DNA of 5,297 nucleotides. Source: JBBDST01 sp040904765 (lineage in GTDB: Bacteria; Actinomycetota; Nitriliruptoria; Nitriliruptorales; Nitriliruptoraceae). The DNA lies in the NCBI GenBank assembly GCA_040904765.1, contig JBBDST010000035.1, positions 1 through 5,297 on the forward strand, read 5' to 3'. The notes below the pieces were generated by a model. That model was not told the origin of the DNA. It saw nothing but the letters and a program-made list of their open reading frames with translations, and made no database searches. Each line of letters begins with the position of its first letter. The first letter of the stretch is position 1. The position numbers were made by a program, and so were the translations under genes. This document shows positions 1 through 5,297 of the stretch, in pieces.

Positions 1-696
1 GCACTGGAATCAGGTGACATTGACGTCTATCCCGAATACAACGGGACTGGCTGGACCGTTCACCTTGGCCAAGAAGATCCATCTTTTGACCGCACCGAGC
101 TGTACAACCTCGTAGCGGAAAAGGATCTGGCAGACAACGGTATCCGCTGGGTTGGTTTGTCACCGTTTAACAACACGTACGGGTTCGCAGCCTCGCCAGC
201 CGTCACCGCGGAAAACGGTGGCGAAGCGTTCACGTTTGAGACCATGGCCGAGTATCTGCAAGCCAACCCGGATTCGGTGGTGTGCATGGAATCCGAGTTC
301 CCGGACCGTCCTGATGGACTGATCTTGTGGGAAGACCACACCGGTTACACCTTGCCTCAGTCGCAGCAGGAAATCCTTGAGACAGGTGTCATCTACACCC
401 AGACAGGCGAAGACAACTGTGACTTTGGTGAAGTATTCACCACCGATGGCCGTATCGATGGACTTGGCCTGACTTTGGTGCAAGACCCAGGCGTCATGAT
501 TCTTTACAACGTGTCGTACAGCTTCCGTGACGACACCTTGCAAGACGTTGACCCGCAGGTTGCTGAGATTGCCGAAGAGATCGTTGCAAACCTCGACAAC
601 GAAACAATGGTGCGCTTGAACTTTGAGGTCGACATCAACGGGCGCGACTATGACGAAGTCGCTCGCGAATACCTCGAATCAATCGGGCTTGCCTAG
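1..696 (+). CDS. Osmoprotectant ABC transporter substrate-binding protein, OpuAC type (5' partial)
   Basis: C-terminal 231 residues of a periplasmic-binding-like protein (lipoprotein or secreted) that captures glycine betaine, choline, carnitine or a similar solute for an OpuC/ProU/OsmU importer. Frame 1 is open from the first base to TAG at 694-696. Seen (window residue numbers): the family segment GDIDVYPEYNGTGW (5-18), NNTYGFA (57-63), the SEFPDRPDG stretch (98-106), CDFGEVFTTDGRI (140-152) and the closing LNFEVDI...VAREYLESIGLA, which matches the usual end of OpuAC domains. Cys95 and Cys140 could form a disulfide (inference). Family members are usually about 300 residues, so roughly 70-90 residues including the signal peptide lie left of the window. 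It is convergent with the permease/ATPase operon at 2284-5030, whose product it presumably serves. The exact ligand cannot be told, because part of the binding lobe is missing. Confidence 0.93.
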   Translation, partial: ALESGDIDVYPEYNGTGWTVHLGQEDPSFDRTELYNLVAEKDLADNGIRWVGLSPFNNTYGFAASPAVTAENGGEAFTFETMAEYLQANPDSVVCMESEFPDRPDGLILWEDHTGYTLPQSQQEILETGVIYTQTGEDNCDFGEVFTTDGRIDGLGLTLVQDPGVMILYNVSYSFRDDTLQDVDPQVAEIAEEIVANLDNETMVRLNFEVDINGRDYDEVAREYLESIGLA

Positions 697-708
697 TCGT
701 TCGCAGTA

Positions 709-780
709 AGTGGTGGGGGGGGGGGGGGGGGGGGGNNNNNNNNNNCCCCCCCCCCCCCCCCCCCCCCCCCCCCCACCACT
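709..780. repeat. Perfect 10-bp inverted repeat around the gap (possible hairpin terminator)
   Basis: AGTGGTGGGG at 709-718 is the exact reverse complement of CCCCACCACT at 771-780. The arms flank the homopolymer/N stretch and start 12 bp after the stop of the binding-protein gene. If real, a GC-rich stem between two convergent genes could act as a bidirectional terminator and could also stall sequencing from both sides. No U-tract is seen beyond either arm, so the terminator reading is weak. Only the seven bases on each side outside the homopolymers are trustworthy. Confidence 0.4.
715..774. other. Assembly gap: poly-G (21), N (10), poly-C (29)
   Basis: Positions 715-735 are all G, 736-745 are N and 746-774 are all C. 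G runs growing into a gap from the left and the complementary C runs from the right are what dark-cycle poly-G base calls in two-colour Illumina chemistry produce when contigs are extended and scaffolded. The true length and sequence here are unknown, and the join between 1-714 and 775-5297 is not proven. Reading frames that cross this stretch, such as a proline/glycine-rich one on the minus strand, are meaningless. Confidence 0.9.
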
Positions 781-798
781 GTGTCTCCTGCGGACAGT

Positions 799-806
799 TG
801 TTTAGC
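799..806. repeat. Left copy of decayed 8-bp target site duplication
   Basis: TGTTTAGC abuts the left end of the ISL3 element and matches CGATTAGC at 2231-2238 at 6 of 8 positions, with the last five bases (TTAGC) identical. ISL3-family elements are known to generate 8-bp direct repeats. The two mismatches fit an old insertion, though a chance partial match cannot be excluded. Confidence 0.6.
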
Positions 807-828
807 GGCGCTTCGGAAGTTGAGGGGG
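807..828 (+). repeat. ISL3 left terminal inverted repeat
   Basis: Starts GGCGCTTCGGAAGTT. Compared with the reverse complement of 2209-2230 (starts GGCTCTTCGGAAGTT), it matches at 19 of 22 positions, differing at positions 4, 16 and 18. The match stops at the proposed tip: the next bases outward do not pair. Confidence 0.9.
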
Positions 829-924
829 CCTAGGGCGGGGTGAGCCACGGTTGAGGGTGCTGGGAAGTGCACAGGAACCCTGCCGAGAGTGGAGGTGCTG
901 AAGCCGCCCACTCTTGGAGTCCCT

Positions 925-2216
925 GTGCTCGTCGATCCTAGGTTGATCTGTCGTGCTCTGGTCGGTCTGGTTGATGTTGAGGTCGTCGGCGTGATCGGTT
1001 GGACGGTCCCGCTGCAGGTCCACATCGCCTCGAGGACCCCGCGCCCGGCGTGCGTGTCGTGCGGGACACCGGCGCGGGTTAAGTAGACGATGCAACGGCG
1101 GCTGGTGGACCTGCCGGTCTTTGGCCGGCCGGTGGTCACGGTGTGGCGCCAGATCCGTTGGTGCTGCCCCGCGGCTGGCTGTCCGATCAGGTCGTGGACC
1201 AAGGTCAATGAACGGATCGTGATCGGCAACCGTGGAATGACCGATCGGGCCGCCAGGTGGGCGTGCGAACAGGTCGGACGCTACGGGCGCACCGTCGCGG
1301 AGGTCGCCGGCGAGCTCGGGTGCGACTGGCACAGCGTGAACCGTCCCGTGATCGACTACGGCCTGGCACTCATCGACGATCCCGGGCGCACCAGTCCGGT
1401 CACCACGCTGGGTCTGGACGAGACCGCGTTCGTCAGGATCGGGCCCTAACGGCATCGGCTGTGGTCCACCCAGCTCGTGGGCGACAACCTGCTGCTGGAC
1501 GTCGTACAGGGTCGTGACGCTGCTCCTGCGTGTGCGTGGCTGGCCGGACGGCCCGACACCTAGAGAGCCCGCGATTCAGTGGGTGACGTTGGATCTGGCC
1601 GGCTCCTGCCGGTCGGTCGCGGACACCATGCTGCCGCACGTGACCTAGGTCGCCGATCCGTTCCACGTCATCCGCGCCGCGAACGAGCGGCTTGATGACA
1701 CCCGCCGACGGGTCCAACAACAGGTGCTTGGTCATCGTGGCCGCAAGGCCGATCCGCTGTTTTGCACCCGCCGGCTGCTGGTCATGGCCGACGAACGCCT
1801 TGACGACGACGCTCGTGAGCGGCGACGTTACCTTGCTGGCCGCCGGCGACCCGCAAGGTCACGTCCGAGATGCTTGGGCCGCAATGGAGGCTATCTGTGA
1901 GATCTATCGGATCGAGGATCCCGACCTCGCGCTCAAGTGGGTCGAGGAGCTCGCCGCCACCCTCAACGATCGCACCTACTGCCCCGAGATCCGCCGGCTC
2001 GGCCGCATGCTCGCCTAGTGGGCTCCCCAGATCGCCGCGTGGCACCGCTCACGCGCATCGAACGGCCCAGTCGAGGCGATCAACAATTTCGCCAAGCGAG
2101 TCAAGCCAGTCGCGTTCGGGATCACCAACTGGACCCATTAGCGCGTCCACGTGCTGCTCTACGCCGACAAGCCCGACTGGTCCAAGCTCGTCACCCTTAC
2201 CCCAACCGCCCCGTGA
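925..2216 (+). pseudogene. ISL3-family transposase, inactivated by stops and frameshifts
   Basis: Conceptual repair gives a DDE transposase of about 430 residues. Seen in order: N-terminal zinc-finger cysteines (CVSCG near 1054, CCPAAGC near 1165), a helix-turn-helix-like segment (TVAEVAGELGCDWHSVN near 1290-1350), GLDETAF with the first Asp at 1417-1419, VADPFHV with the second Asp at 1655-1657, and SNGPVEAINN with the Glu at 2073-2075. In-frame stops: TAG 1084, TAA 1447, TAG 1561, TAG 1646, TAG 2016, TAG 2139. The frame shifts from 1 to 2 by one extra base near 1573 and from 2 to 3 by one extra base near 1829-1838. The natural stop is TGA 2214-2216, inside the right terminal repeat. I chose GTG 925, which has GGAG five bases upstream (916-919); GTG 889 is an alternative with a poorly spaced AGGA. 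No functional protein is expected. Confidence 0.92.
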
Positions 2217-2230
2217 ACTTCCGAAGAGCC
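2209..2230 (-). repeat. ISL3 right terminal inverted repeat
   Basis: Reads GGCTCTTCGGAAGTT inward on the minus strand and pairs with 807-828 at 19 of 22 positions. It overlaps the transposase stop codon at 2214-2216. GGCTCTTC-type tips are, from memory, typical of the family. Confidence 0.9.
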
Positions 2231-2238
2231 CGATTAGC
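2231..2238. repeat. Right copy of decayed 8-bp target site duplication
   Basis: CGATTAGC directly follows the right end of the element and is the partner of TGTTTAGC at 799-806 (6/8 identical). The remaining 45 bp up to the permease stop at 2284 hold only a weak 5-bp stem (AGCCG 2236-2240 with CGGCT 2246-2250) and no T-run, so no clear terminator for the operon is visible. Confidence 0.6.
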
Positions 2239-2283
2239 CGCCCTCCGGCTTGCCACACCTGAACCGACCGGGAGCAGGCACGT

Positions 2284-3117
2284 CTAGATGCCCTTAGGTC
2301 GCAACACCCGTTCGATAACCGCACCGATCCAGTCGATACTCAATGCCAACAGGGCCGTCAGAACGCCGCCGGTCAACACCACAATGTTTTGAGACATTTG
2401 AATGCCGGTACGAATCGCCACCCCAAGGCCGCCCCCGCCGATCAGAAACGCCAGGGTCGCCATACCTACGTTGATCACTAACGCGGTGCGGATACCTGCC
2501 AACATCACCGGTACAGCCAACGGCAGCTCGATTCGTCGCAAGACCTGCCGGTGGGTCATGCCCATGCCAAGGCCGGCCTCAATAATGTCTGTGTCCACCT
2601 GTGTCAAACCGACCATCGTGTTACGCAGAACCGGCAGGATGGCAAAGATGATCAGTGCAATCACGGTAATGGTGAGACCAGGCCCAAACCATGTGCCAAA
2701 CGTGTTTTGCAAAATATTATCATTGGAGCGGCCAAACACGCCGCCAAGGATCGCCAACGCCAAAACCAGCAGCCCATAGGCAGGGATTGCTTGGCCTGCA
2801 CTTGCTACCGCCAGCATGGGCCCGGCAAAGCGTTTACCTGCCGGACGAGTAAGTCCGATGCCAAGCGGAATGGCGATACTGATTACACCGATCGTTGACA
2901 ATGCGGTGATCGTGATTTGTTCACGGGTCTGAAGCAGCAGGCTTTCGGTGCGTAGTGCGCTGGCTGCCTGGCCGGACAGGTTTTGGCTGCCCAGCCACCA
3001 CCAGTACAGGCCAAACACGATGAGCAAAACCAGGGGAGTGAGCACCAGTGAAAGTTCACCCCGCATGCCGGCAAGGCGCGACGGTGGCTGGGTTGAAATG
3101 GCGGTGGGTGTACTCAT
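2284..3117 (-). CDS. Osmoprotectant ABC transporter permease (second permease, OpuCB/OpuCD/ProW type)
   Basis: A 277-residue inner-membrane subunit that forms half of the translocation channel. Seen: a hydrophilic N-terminus, then hydrophobic segments at about residues 24-41, 71-90, 101-125, 148-165, 205-230 and 245-266. The cytoplasmic EAA loop that docks on the ATPase lies at 180-199 (EAGLGMGMTHRQ...ELP), followed by FLIGGGGLG. It is longer than its partner permease (218 residues) by an extra N-terminal membrane segment, so the channel is probably a heterodimer. Its ATG (3117-3115) overlaps the ATPase stop as ATGA, and no Shine-Dalgarno sequence is visible in the 20 bases upstream (inside the ATPase gene), so translation is probably coupled. 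It is the last gene of the operon. TAG 2286-2284 lies 53 bp from the end of the ISL3 element. Family assignment is firm; substrate and exact symbol are not. Confidence 0.95.
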   Translation of the reverse strand: MSTPTAISTQPPSRLAGMRGELSLVLTPLVLLIVFGLYWWWLGSQNLSGQAASALRTESLLLQTREQITITALSTIGVISIAIPLGIGLTRPAGKRFAGPMLAVASAGQAIPAYGLLVLALAILGGVFGRSNDNILQNTFGTWFGPGLTITVIALIIFAILPVLRNTMVGLTQVDTDIIEAGLGMGMTHRQVLRRIELPLAVPVMLAGIRTALVINVGMATLAFLIGGGGLGVAIRTGIQMSQNIVVLTGGVLTALLALSIDWIGAVIERVLRPKGI

Positions 3118-4346
3118 TTGGCTGCTTTGCGGTTGGCGACAAGTTGTTTGTAATGTTCCTGGGCTTCCCGGCGTATGCGACCAATCACCTCAGTAAGCTG
3201 ATCAAGCTGGATCACCCCAAGGAAGCGTCCCTGCGGGTCGATGATCACTGACTGGGCTACCGATGAGGTGATCATCGCTTCAAGCGCGTCATGCAACGTC
3301 GCGTTGCGTTCAACAACTGCTTGCACAACCGGCCCGGTTTGGCCAAACGCACGCGACGTGTCGTTTACGTGTGAATCATTGAGCCAGCGCACAGGCTTGT
3401 CAGCCTCGTCAAGCAGCAATAGCCAGCGGGCGTCACTTTCGTCGAGCATCTGCTGGGCTGTTTCACGCGGCGTGTCAAGGCGCACGACCGGATACTCCGG
3501 CACTTCAAGATCACGAACCCGTTCGAAATGCAGGCCCTTAAGGGTTGATCCCGAACCAATAAAGTCATCGACAAACTCGTCGACTGGATACGCCAAGATA
3601 CGTGCCGGCTCGTCAAGTTGCGCGATCACAGAACGATCACGCAGAATCGCGATCCGGTCACCCATTTTGATTGCTTCGTCAATGTCATGCGTGACAAATA
3701 CGATCGTCTTGCCGACCTCGGATTGCAGCCGCAAAAATTCGTTTTGTAGCCGGTCACGTGTCATCGGGTCAACCGCGCCAAAGGGCTCATCCATCAGCAT
3801 CACGGGCGGGTCAGCCGCCAACGCTCGGGCAACCCCGATGCGTTGAGCCTGTCCGCCAGACAGTTCTTTTGGGTACCGGTTACGATAAATTTTCGGTTCA
3901 AGCCCGACCATGTCCAGCAGTTCGTCGGTGCGGGTCTTGATCTGTTTTTGATCCCAACCCAAAAGGCGCGGCACAGTCGCGATGTTTTGAGCGATCGTGT
4001 GATGAGGAAACAGCCCGACGCGCTGAATCACATAGCCGATCCGTCGGCGCAGTTCAGTCGAATCGATGTCGGTCACGTCATCGCCGTCAAAAATGATTCG
4101 GCCTGATGATGGCTCGATCATGCGGTTGATCAGACGCAGCGTCGTCGACTTGCCGCAGCCCGATGGACCAACCAGCACCAAAATTTCGCCCCGGTGGATG
4201 TCGAGCGTCAGTTGCTCTACGGCCGGAGGTTCCTCACGGTTATAACGCTTCTCGACCGCGTCAAGCCGGATGATGACATCGGGCTCATCTTGGCTCTGCC
4301 CGACCGAGGTGGCGTGCACAGGTGGCGGGGTTTCACTCATTGACAT
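3114..4346 (-). CDS. Osmoprotectant ABC transporter ATP-binding protein with C-terminal CBS domains (OpuCA/ProV type)
   Basis: A 410-residue cytoplasmic ATPase that powers uptake. Seen: Tyr35 as likely A-loop, Walker A GPSGCGKST (60-68), Q-loop Gln108 in VIQRVGLFPHHT, signature LSGGQ (162-166), Walker B VMLMDE (182-187), D-loop GAVD (190-193) and H-loop His220 in VTHD. All catalytic elements are intact. After the nucleotide-binding domain come two regions that fit a tandem CBS pair (about 283-335 and 339-394), as in OpuCA/OpuA. In those relatives CBS domains sense ionic strength or bind cyclic di-AMP. Here the tail ends basic (HYKQLVANRKAAK) and lacks the acidic extension described for lactococcal OpuA, so the sensing mode may differ (inference). 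ATG 4346 is preferred over ATG 4340 because GAAGGA sits six bases upstream of it. It lies 27 bp after the first permease and overlaps the second by 4 bp, so this is one operon. Confidence 0.96.
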   Translation of the reverse strand: MSMSETPPPVHATSVGQSQDEPDVIIRLDAVEKRYNREEPPAVEQLTLDIHRGEILVLVGPSGCGKSTTLRLINRMIEPSSGRIIFDGDDVTDIDSTELRRRIGYVIQRVGLFPHHTIAQNIATVPRLLGWDQKQIKTRTDELLDMVGLEPKIYRNRYPKELSGGQAQRIGVARALAADPPVMLMDEPFGAVDPMTRDRLQNEFLRLQSEVGKTIVFVTHDIDEAIKMGDRIAILRDRSVIAQLDEPARILAYPVDEFVDDFIGSGSTLKGLHFERVRDLEVPEYPVVRLDTPRETAQQMLDESDARWLLLLDEADKPVRWLNDSHVNDTSRAFGQTGPVVQAVVERNATLHDALEAMITSSVAQSVIIDPQGRFLGVIQLDQLTEVIGRIRREAQEHYKQLVANRKAAK

Positions 4347-4352
4347 GAATTG

Positions 4353-4358
4353 TCCTTC
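4353..4358 (-). promoter_or_regulatory. Ribosome binding site of the ATPase gene
   Basis: GAAGGA on the minus strand, six bases before ATG 4346. It gives good spacing for that start and poor spacing (12 bases) for the in-frame ATG at 4340, so it decides the start. Confidence 0.7.
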
Positions 4359-4373
4359 AACAGCATGGTCGGG

Positions 4374-5030
4374 TTAGCGCAGGCCCGGCGAAGTGGTGCG
4401 ACGGCCCATAAAGGCGAGCAAGGCATCAAAAATCAGGGCTAACAGGATGATGAATATTGTGCCCGTCCAGACACGTTCGATTGACAGCGGGTTGCCAAGA
4501 CTGGTCAACCCCCGCTGAATAAAACTGCCCAGTCCGCTGCCACCAATCAACACAGCAATCGCGGCAACACCGGTGATGAGCTGGGTTGAAACACGGACGC
4601 CAGTGAGAATCACTGGCCAAGCCAACGGCAACACGATGCGTGTCAGCTGCTGGCGCGTGGCCATCCCCATCCCTTTCGCCGATTCAGTGACCGCGGGGTC
4701 AACGCTAGCAATGCCCGTGACGGTGTTACGCAAAATGGGCAGGATGGCGTAGAGAAAGAGGGCAATACGTGCGGGAGGATTACCGATACCCACTAGGGGA
4801 ATAAATAGCGCAAACAGTGCCAGCGACGGAATGGTAAGAAAAACGCTGGCAGTGCCAAGCGCGAGCTGGGTTGCAGGGCCGTTGCGGTGTACGGCGATCC
4901 CAACCGCAATTGAAAACACCGTTGCGACAAACATGACACCCAGCACAATCAGGGCATGATCGCGAGTTGCTTCAAGAATGGACGCAAAATTATCGCGTAC
5001 GAACGCAGTCCAGTTAAGGATGCCTTCCAT
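4374..5030 (-). CDS. Osmoprotectant ABC transporter permease (first permease, OpuCB/ProW type)
   Basis: A 218-residue membrane subunit and first gene of the operon. Seen: hydrophobic segments at about residues 26-47, 57-81, 88-104, 142-167 and 188-207. The EAA loop contacting the ATPase is at 116-135 (ESAKGMGMATRQQ...VLP), followed by VLIGGSGLG. Both the size and the EAA motif are typical of OpuCB-like permeases. The frame stays open upstream to a GTG at 5162, but the extra 44 residues are hydrophilic, rich in Pro/Gly/charged residues and unlike the family. I therefore chose ATG 5030 (MEGILNWTAF), which has GGGGA four bases upstream (5035-5039). The stop TAA (4376-4374) is 27 bp before the ATPase start. 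It presumably pairs with the product of 2284-3117 to form the channel. Confidence 0.93.
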   Translation of the reverse strand: MEGILNWTAFVRDNFASILEATRDHALIVLGVMFVATVFSIAVGIAVHRNGPATQLALGTASVFLTIPSLALFALFIPLVGIGNPPARIALFLYAILPILRNTVTGIASVDPAVTESAKGMGMATRQQLTRIVLPLAWPVILTGVRVSTQLITGVAAIAVLIGGSGLGSFIQRGLTSLGNPLSIERVWTGTIFIILLALIFDALLAFMGRRTTSPGLR

Positions 5031-5034
5031 GCTG

Positions 5035-5039
5035 TCCCC
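5035..5039 (-). promoter_or_regulatory. Probable ribosome binding site of the first permease gene
   Basis: GGGGA on the minus strand, four bases before ATG 5030. The spacing is slightly short and the match to AGGAGG is partial, but no better-placed site is seen for this start or for GTG 5162. Confidence 0.4.
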
Positions 5040-5050
5040 GTCTTTCCCGT

Positions 5051-5151
5051 CGCCTTGCGGCGCTGGTAGTGGCGTTTTTGGACCGCAGCTGGCGATCAAA
5101 AGCCTGTGTCGTGGTATCGGTTTGGGCGTGTCTTCTGCGAGCCGCAAGGCG
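5051..5151. repeat. 11-bp perfect inverted repeat upstream of the operon
   Basis: CGCCTTGCGGC (5051-5061) is the exact reverse complement of GCCGCAAGGCG (5141-5151), with 79 bp between them. The right copy is itself a small hairpin (GCCGC-AAG-GCGGC, 5141-5153), as is the left (CGCC-TTGC-GGCG, 5051-5062). The repeat lies 21 bp upstream of ATG 5030, so it would be in the operon leader if transcription starts beyond 5153. A role in leader folding is possible, but in GC-rich DNA it may be chance. The rest of 5031-5242 shows no gene I can support. A TTGATA hexamer read on the minus strand within the 5220-5242 stretch lacks a good -10 partner. Confidence 0.45.
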
Positions 5152-5242
5152 GCAGACCGCACCGTCGGTAGCGCGTTGGGCTTTAAGGCTAGTCGCTTTG
5201 TTTGGCTAATGCAGGTTAGGAAACTGAAGTATCAACCACAGG

Positions 5243-5292
5243 ATGTAGCGGTGGCACCATTAACAACATGTAGCGGTGGCACCATTAACAAC
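5243..5292. repeat. Two perfect adjacent copies of a 25-bp unit
   Basis: Copy 1 is 5243-5267 and copy 2 is 5268-5292. Both start ATGTAGCGGTGGCACC and end ATTAACAAC, with no mismatch and no spacer. Each contains the odd palindrome GGTGGCACC (5250-5258 and 5275-5283). The window ends five bases after copy 2 with sequence that does not begin a third copy. Candidate explanations are paired operator sites upstream of the operon, or the multi-repeat terminus of an IS21-like element starting at TG 5244. The sequence alone does not decide between them. Confidence 0.85.
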
Positions 5293-5297
5293 GGCTA

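Larger units (their letters stand above)
807..2230 (+). mobile_element. ISL3-family insertion sequence, degenerate, both ends present
   Basis: A 1424-bp element bounded by 22-bp terminal inverted repeats (807-828 and 2209-2230), with an imperfect 8-bp duplication outside them. It carries one transposase gene that is now a pseudogene (about 925-2216). Length, 8-bp duplication, ends beginning GGC and the transposase type all agree with ISL3. The element is visibly GC-richer than the host genes on either side, which fits acquisition from elsewhere. It sits in the convergent intergenic region between the binding-protein gene and the permease gene, so it interrupts no recognisable gene. It cannot transpose by itself, though its ends could still be mobilised by a related transposase (inference). 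Confidence 0.9.

Noticed and set aside
693..1229. A minus-strand reading frame of 178 residues crossing the gap with glycine and proline runs
   Set aside because: It reads through artefactual G/C homopolymers and Ns and is antisense to the transposase pseudogene.
1084..2141. Amber codon recoding (for example pyrrolysine or a suppressor tRNA) in the transposase
   Set aside because: One stop is TAA and two frameshifts are also needed, and the host genes show no in-frame TAG. Pseudogene decay is simpler.
2236..2250. A rho-independent terminator after the second permease
   Set aside because: Only a 5-bp stem with no T-run on either strand.
1870..2324. Several overlapping Ser/Pro/Arg-rich frames on both strands
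   Set aside because: Shadow frames of the GC-rich transposase pseudogene with biased composition. The frame with family motifs (SNGPVEAINN) is the real one.
2402..3846. Plus-strand open frames opposite the permease and ATPase genes
   Set aside because: They lie antisense to genes with complete family motifs and show no recognisable domain.
5031..5162. A 44-residue N-terminal extension of the first permease from GTG 5162
   Set aside because: Hydrophilic and low-complexity, unlike the family. ATG 5030 gives the usual length and has a plausible ribosome binding site.
5205..5242. A sigma-70-like promoter on the minus strand with a TTGATA -35 box
   Set aside because: No acceptable -10 hexamer lies at 16-18 bp spacing; the bases there read TGCATT.

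Overview
The window holds most of an osmoprotectant (glycine betaine/carnitine/choline/proline type) ABC importer of the OpuC/ProU/OsmU family. A decayed ISL3-family insertion sequence and an assembly gap lie between its parts. The proteins, the moderately GC-rich coding sequence and an ISL3 transposase of a type common in high-GC Gram-positives suggest an actinobacterium. The short contig, internal N run and homopolymer junk suggest a metagenome or single-cell assembly. The taxonomic guess is inference, because no rRNA or marker gene is present.

Layout: (1) 1-696, plus strand: the C-terminal 231 codons of an OpuAC-type substrate-binding protein, cut by the window start. (2) 697-806: a short intergenic stretch with a run of 21 G, 10 N and 29 C, framed by a perfect 10-bp inverted repeat. 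The homopolymers look like sequencing artefact; the repeat may be the remains of a strong hairpin. (3) 807-2230: a complete but dead ISL3-family element. It has 22-bp terminal inverted repeats (19/22 match), an imperfect 8-bp target duplication (6/8), and a transposase pseudogene with six internal stops and two +1 frameshifts. (4) 2284-5030, minus strand: a three-gene operon, read in the order permease (5030-4374), ATPase with CBS tail (4346-3114), permease (3117-2284). (5) 5031-5297: the upstream region of that operon, with a GC-rich inverted repeat and, at the window edge, two perfect adjacent copies of a 25-bp unit. These could be operator sites or the end of another mobile element.

Function: the binding protein would capture the compatible solute outside the membrane. 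The two different permeases would form the channel, and two copies of the CBS-containing ATPase would drive uptake, most likely for osmotic stress protection. The binding-protein gene is convergent with the operon instead of being its last gene. That arrangement may be real or may come from a false join at the N gap.

I found no convincing new biological system here. The points most worth checking are the gap and orientation, the well-delimited dead ISL3 element, and the tandem repeat at the right edge.
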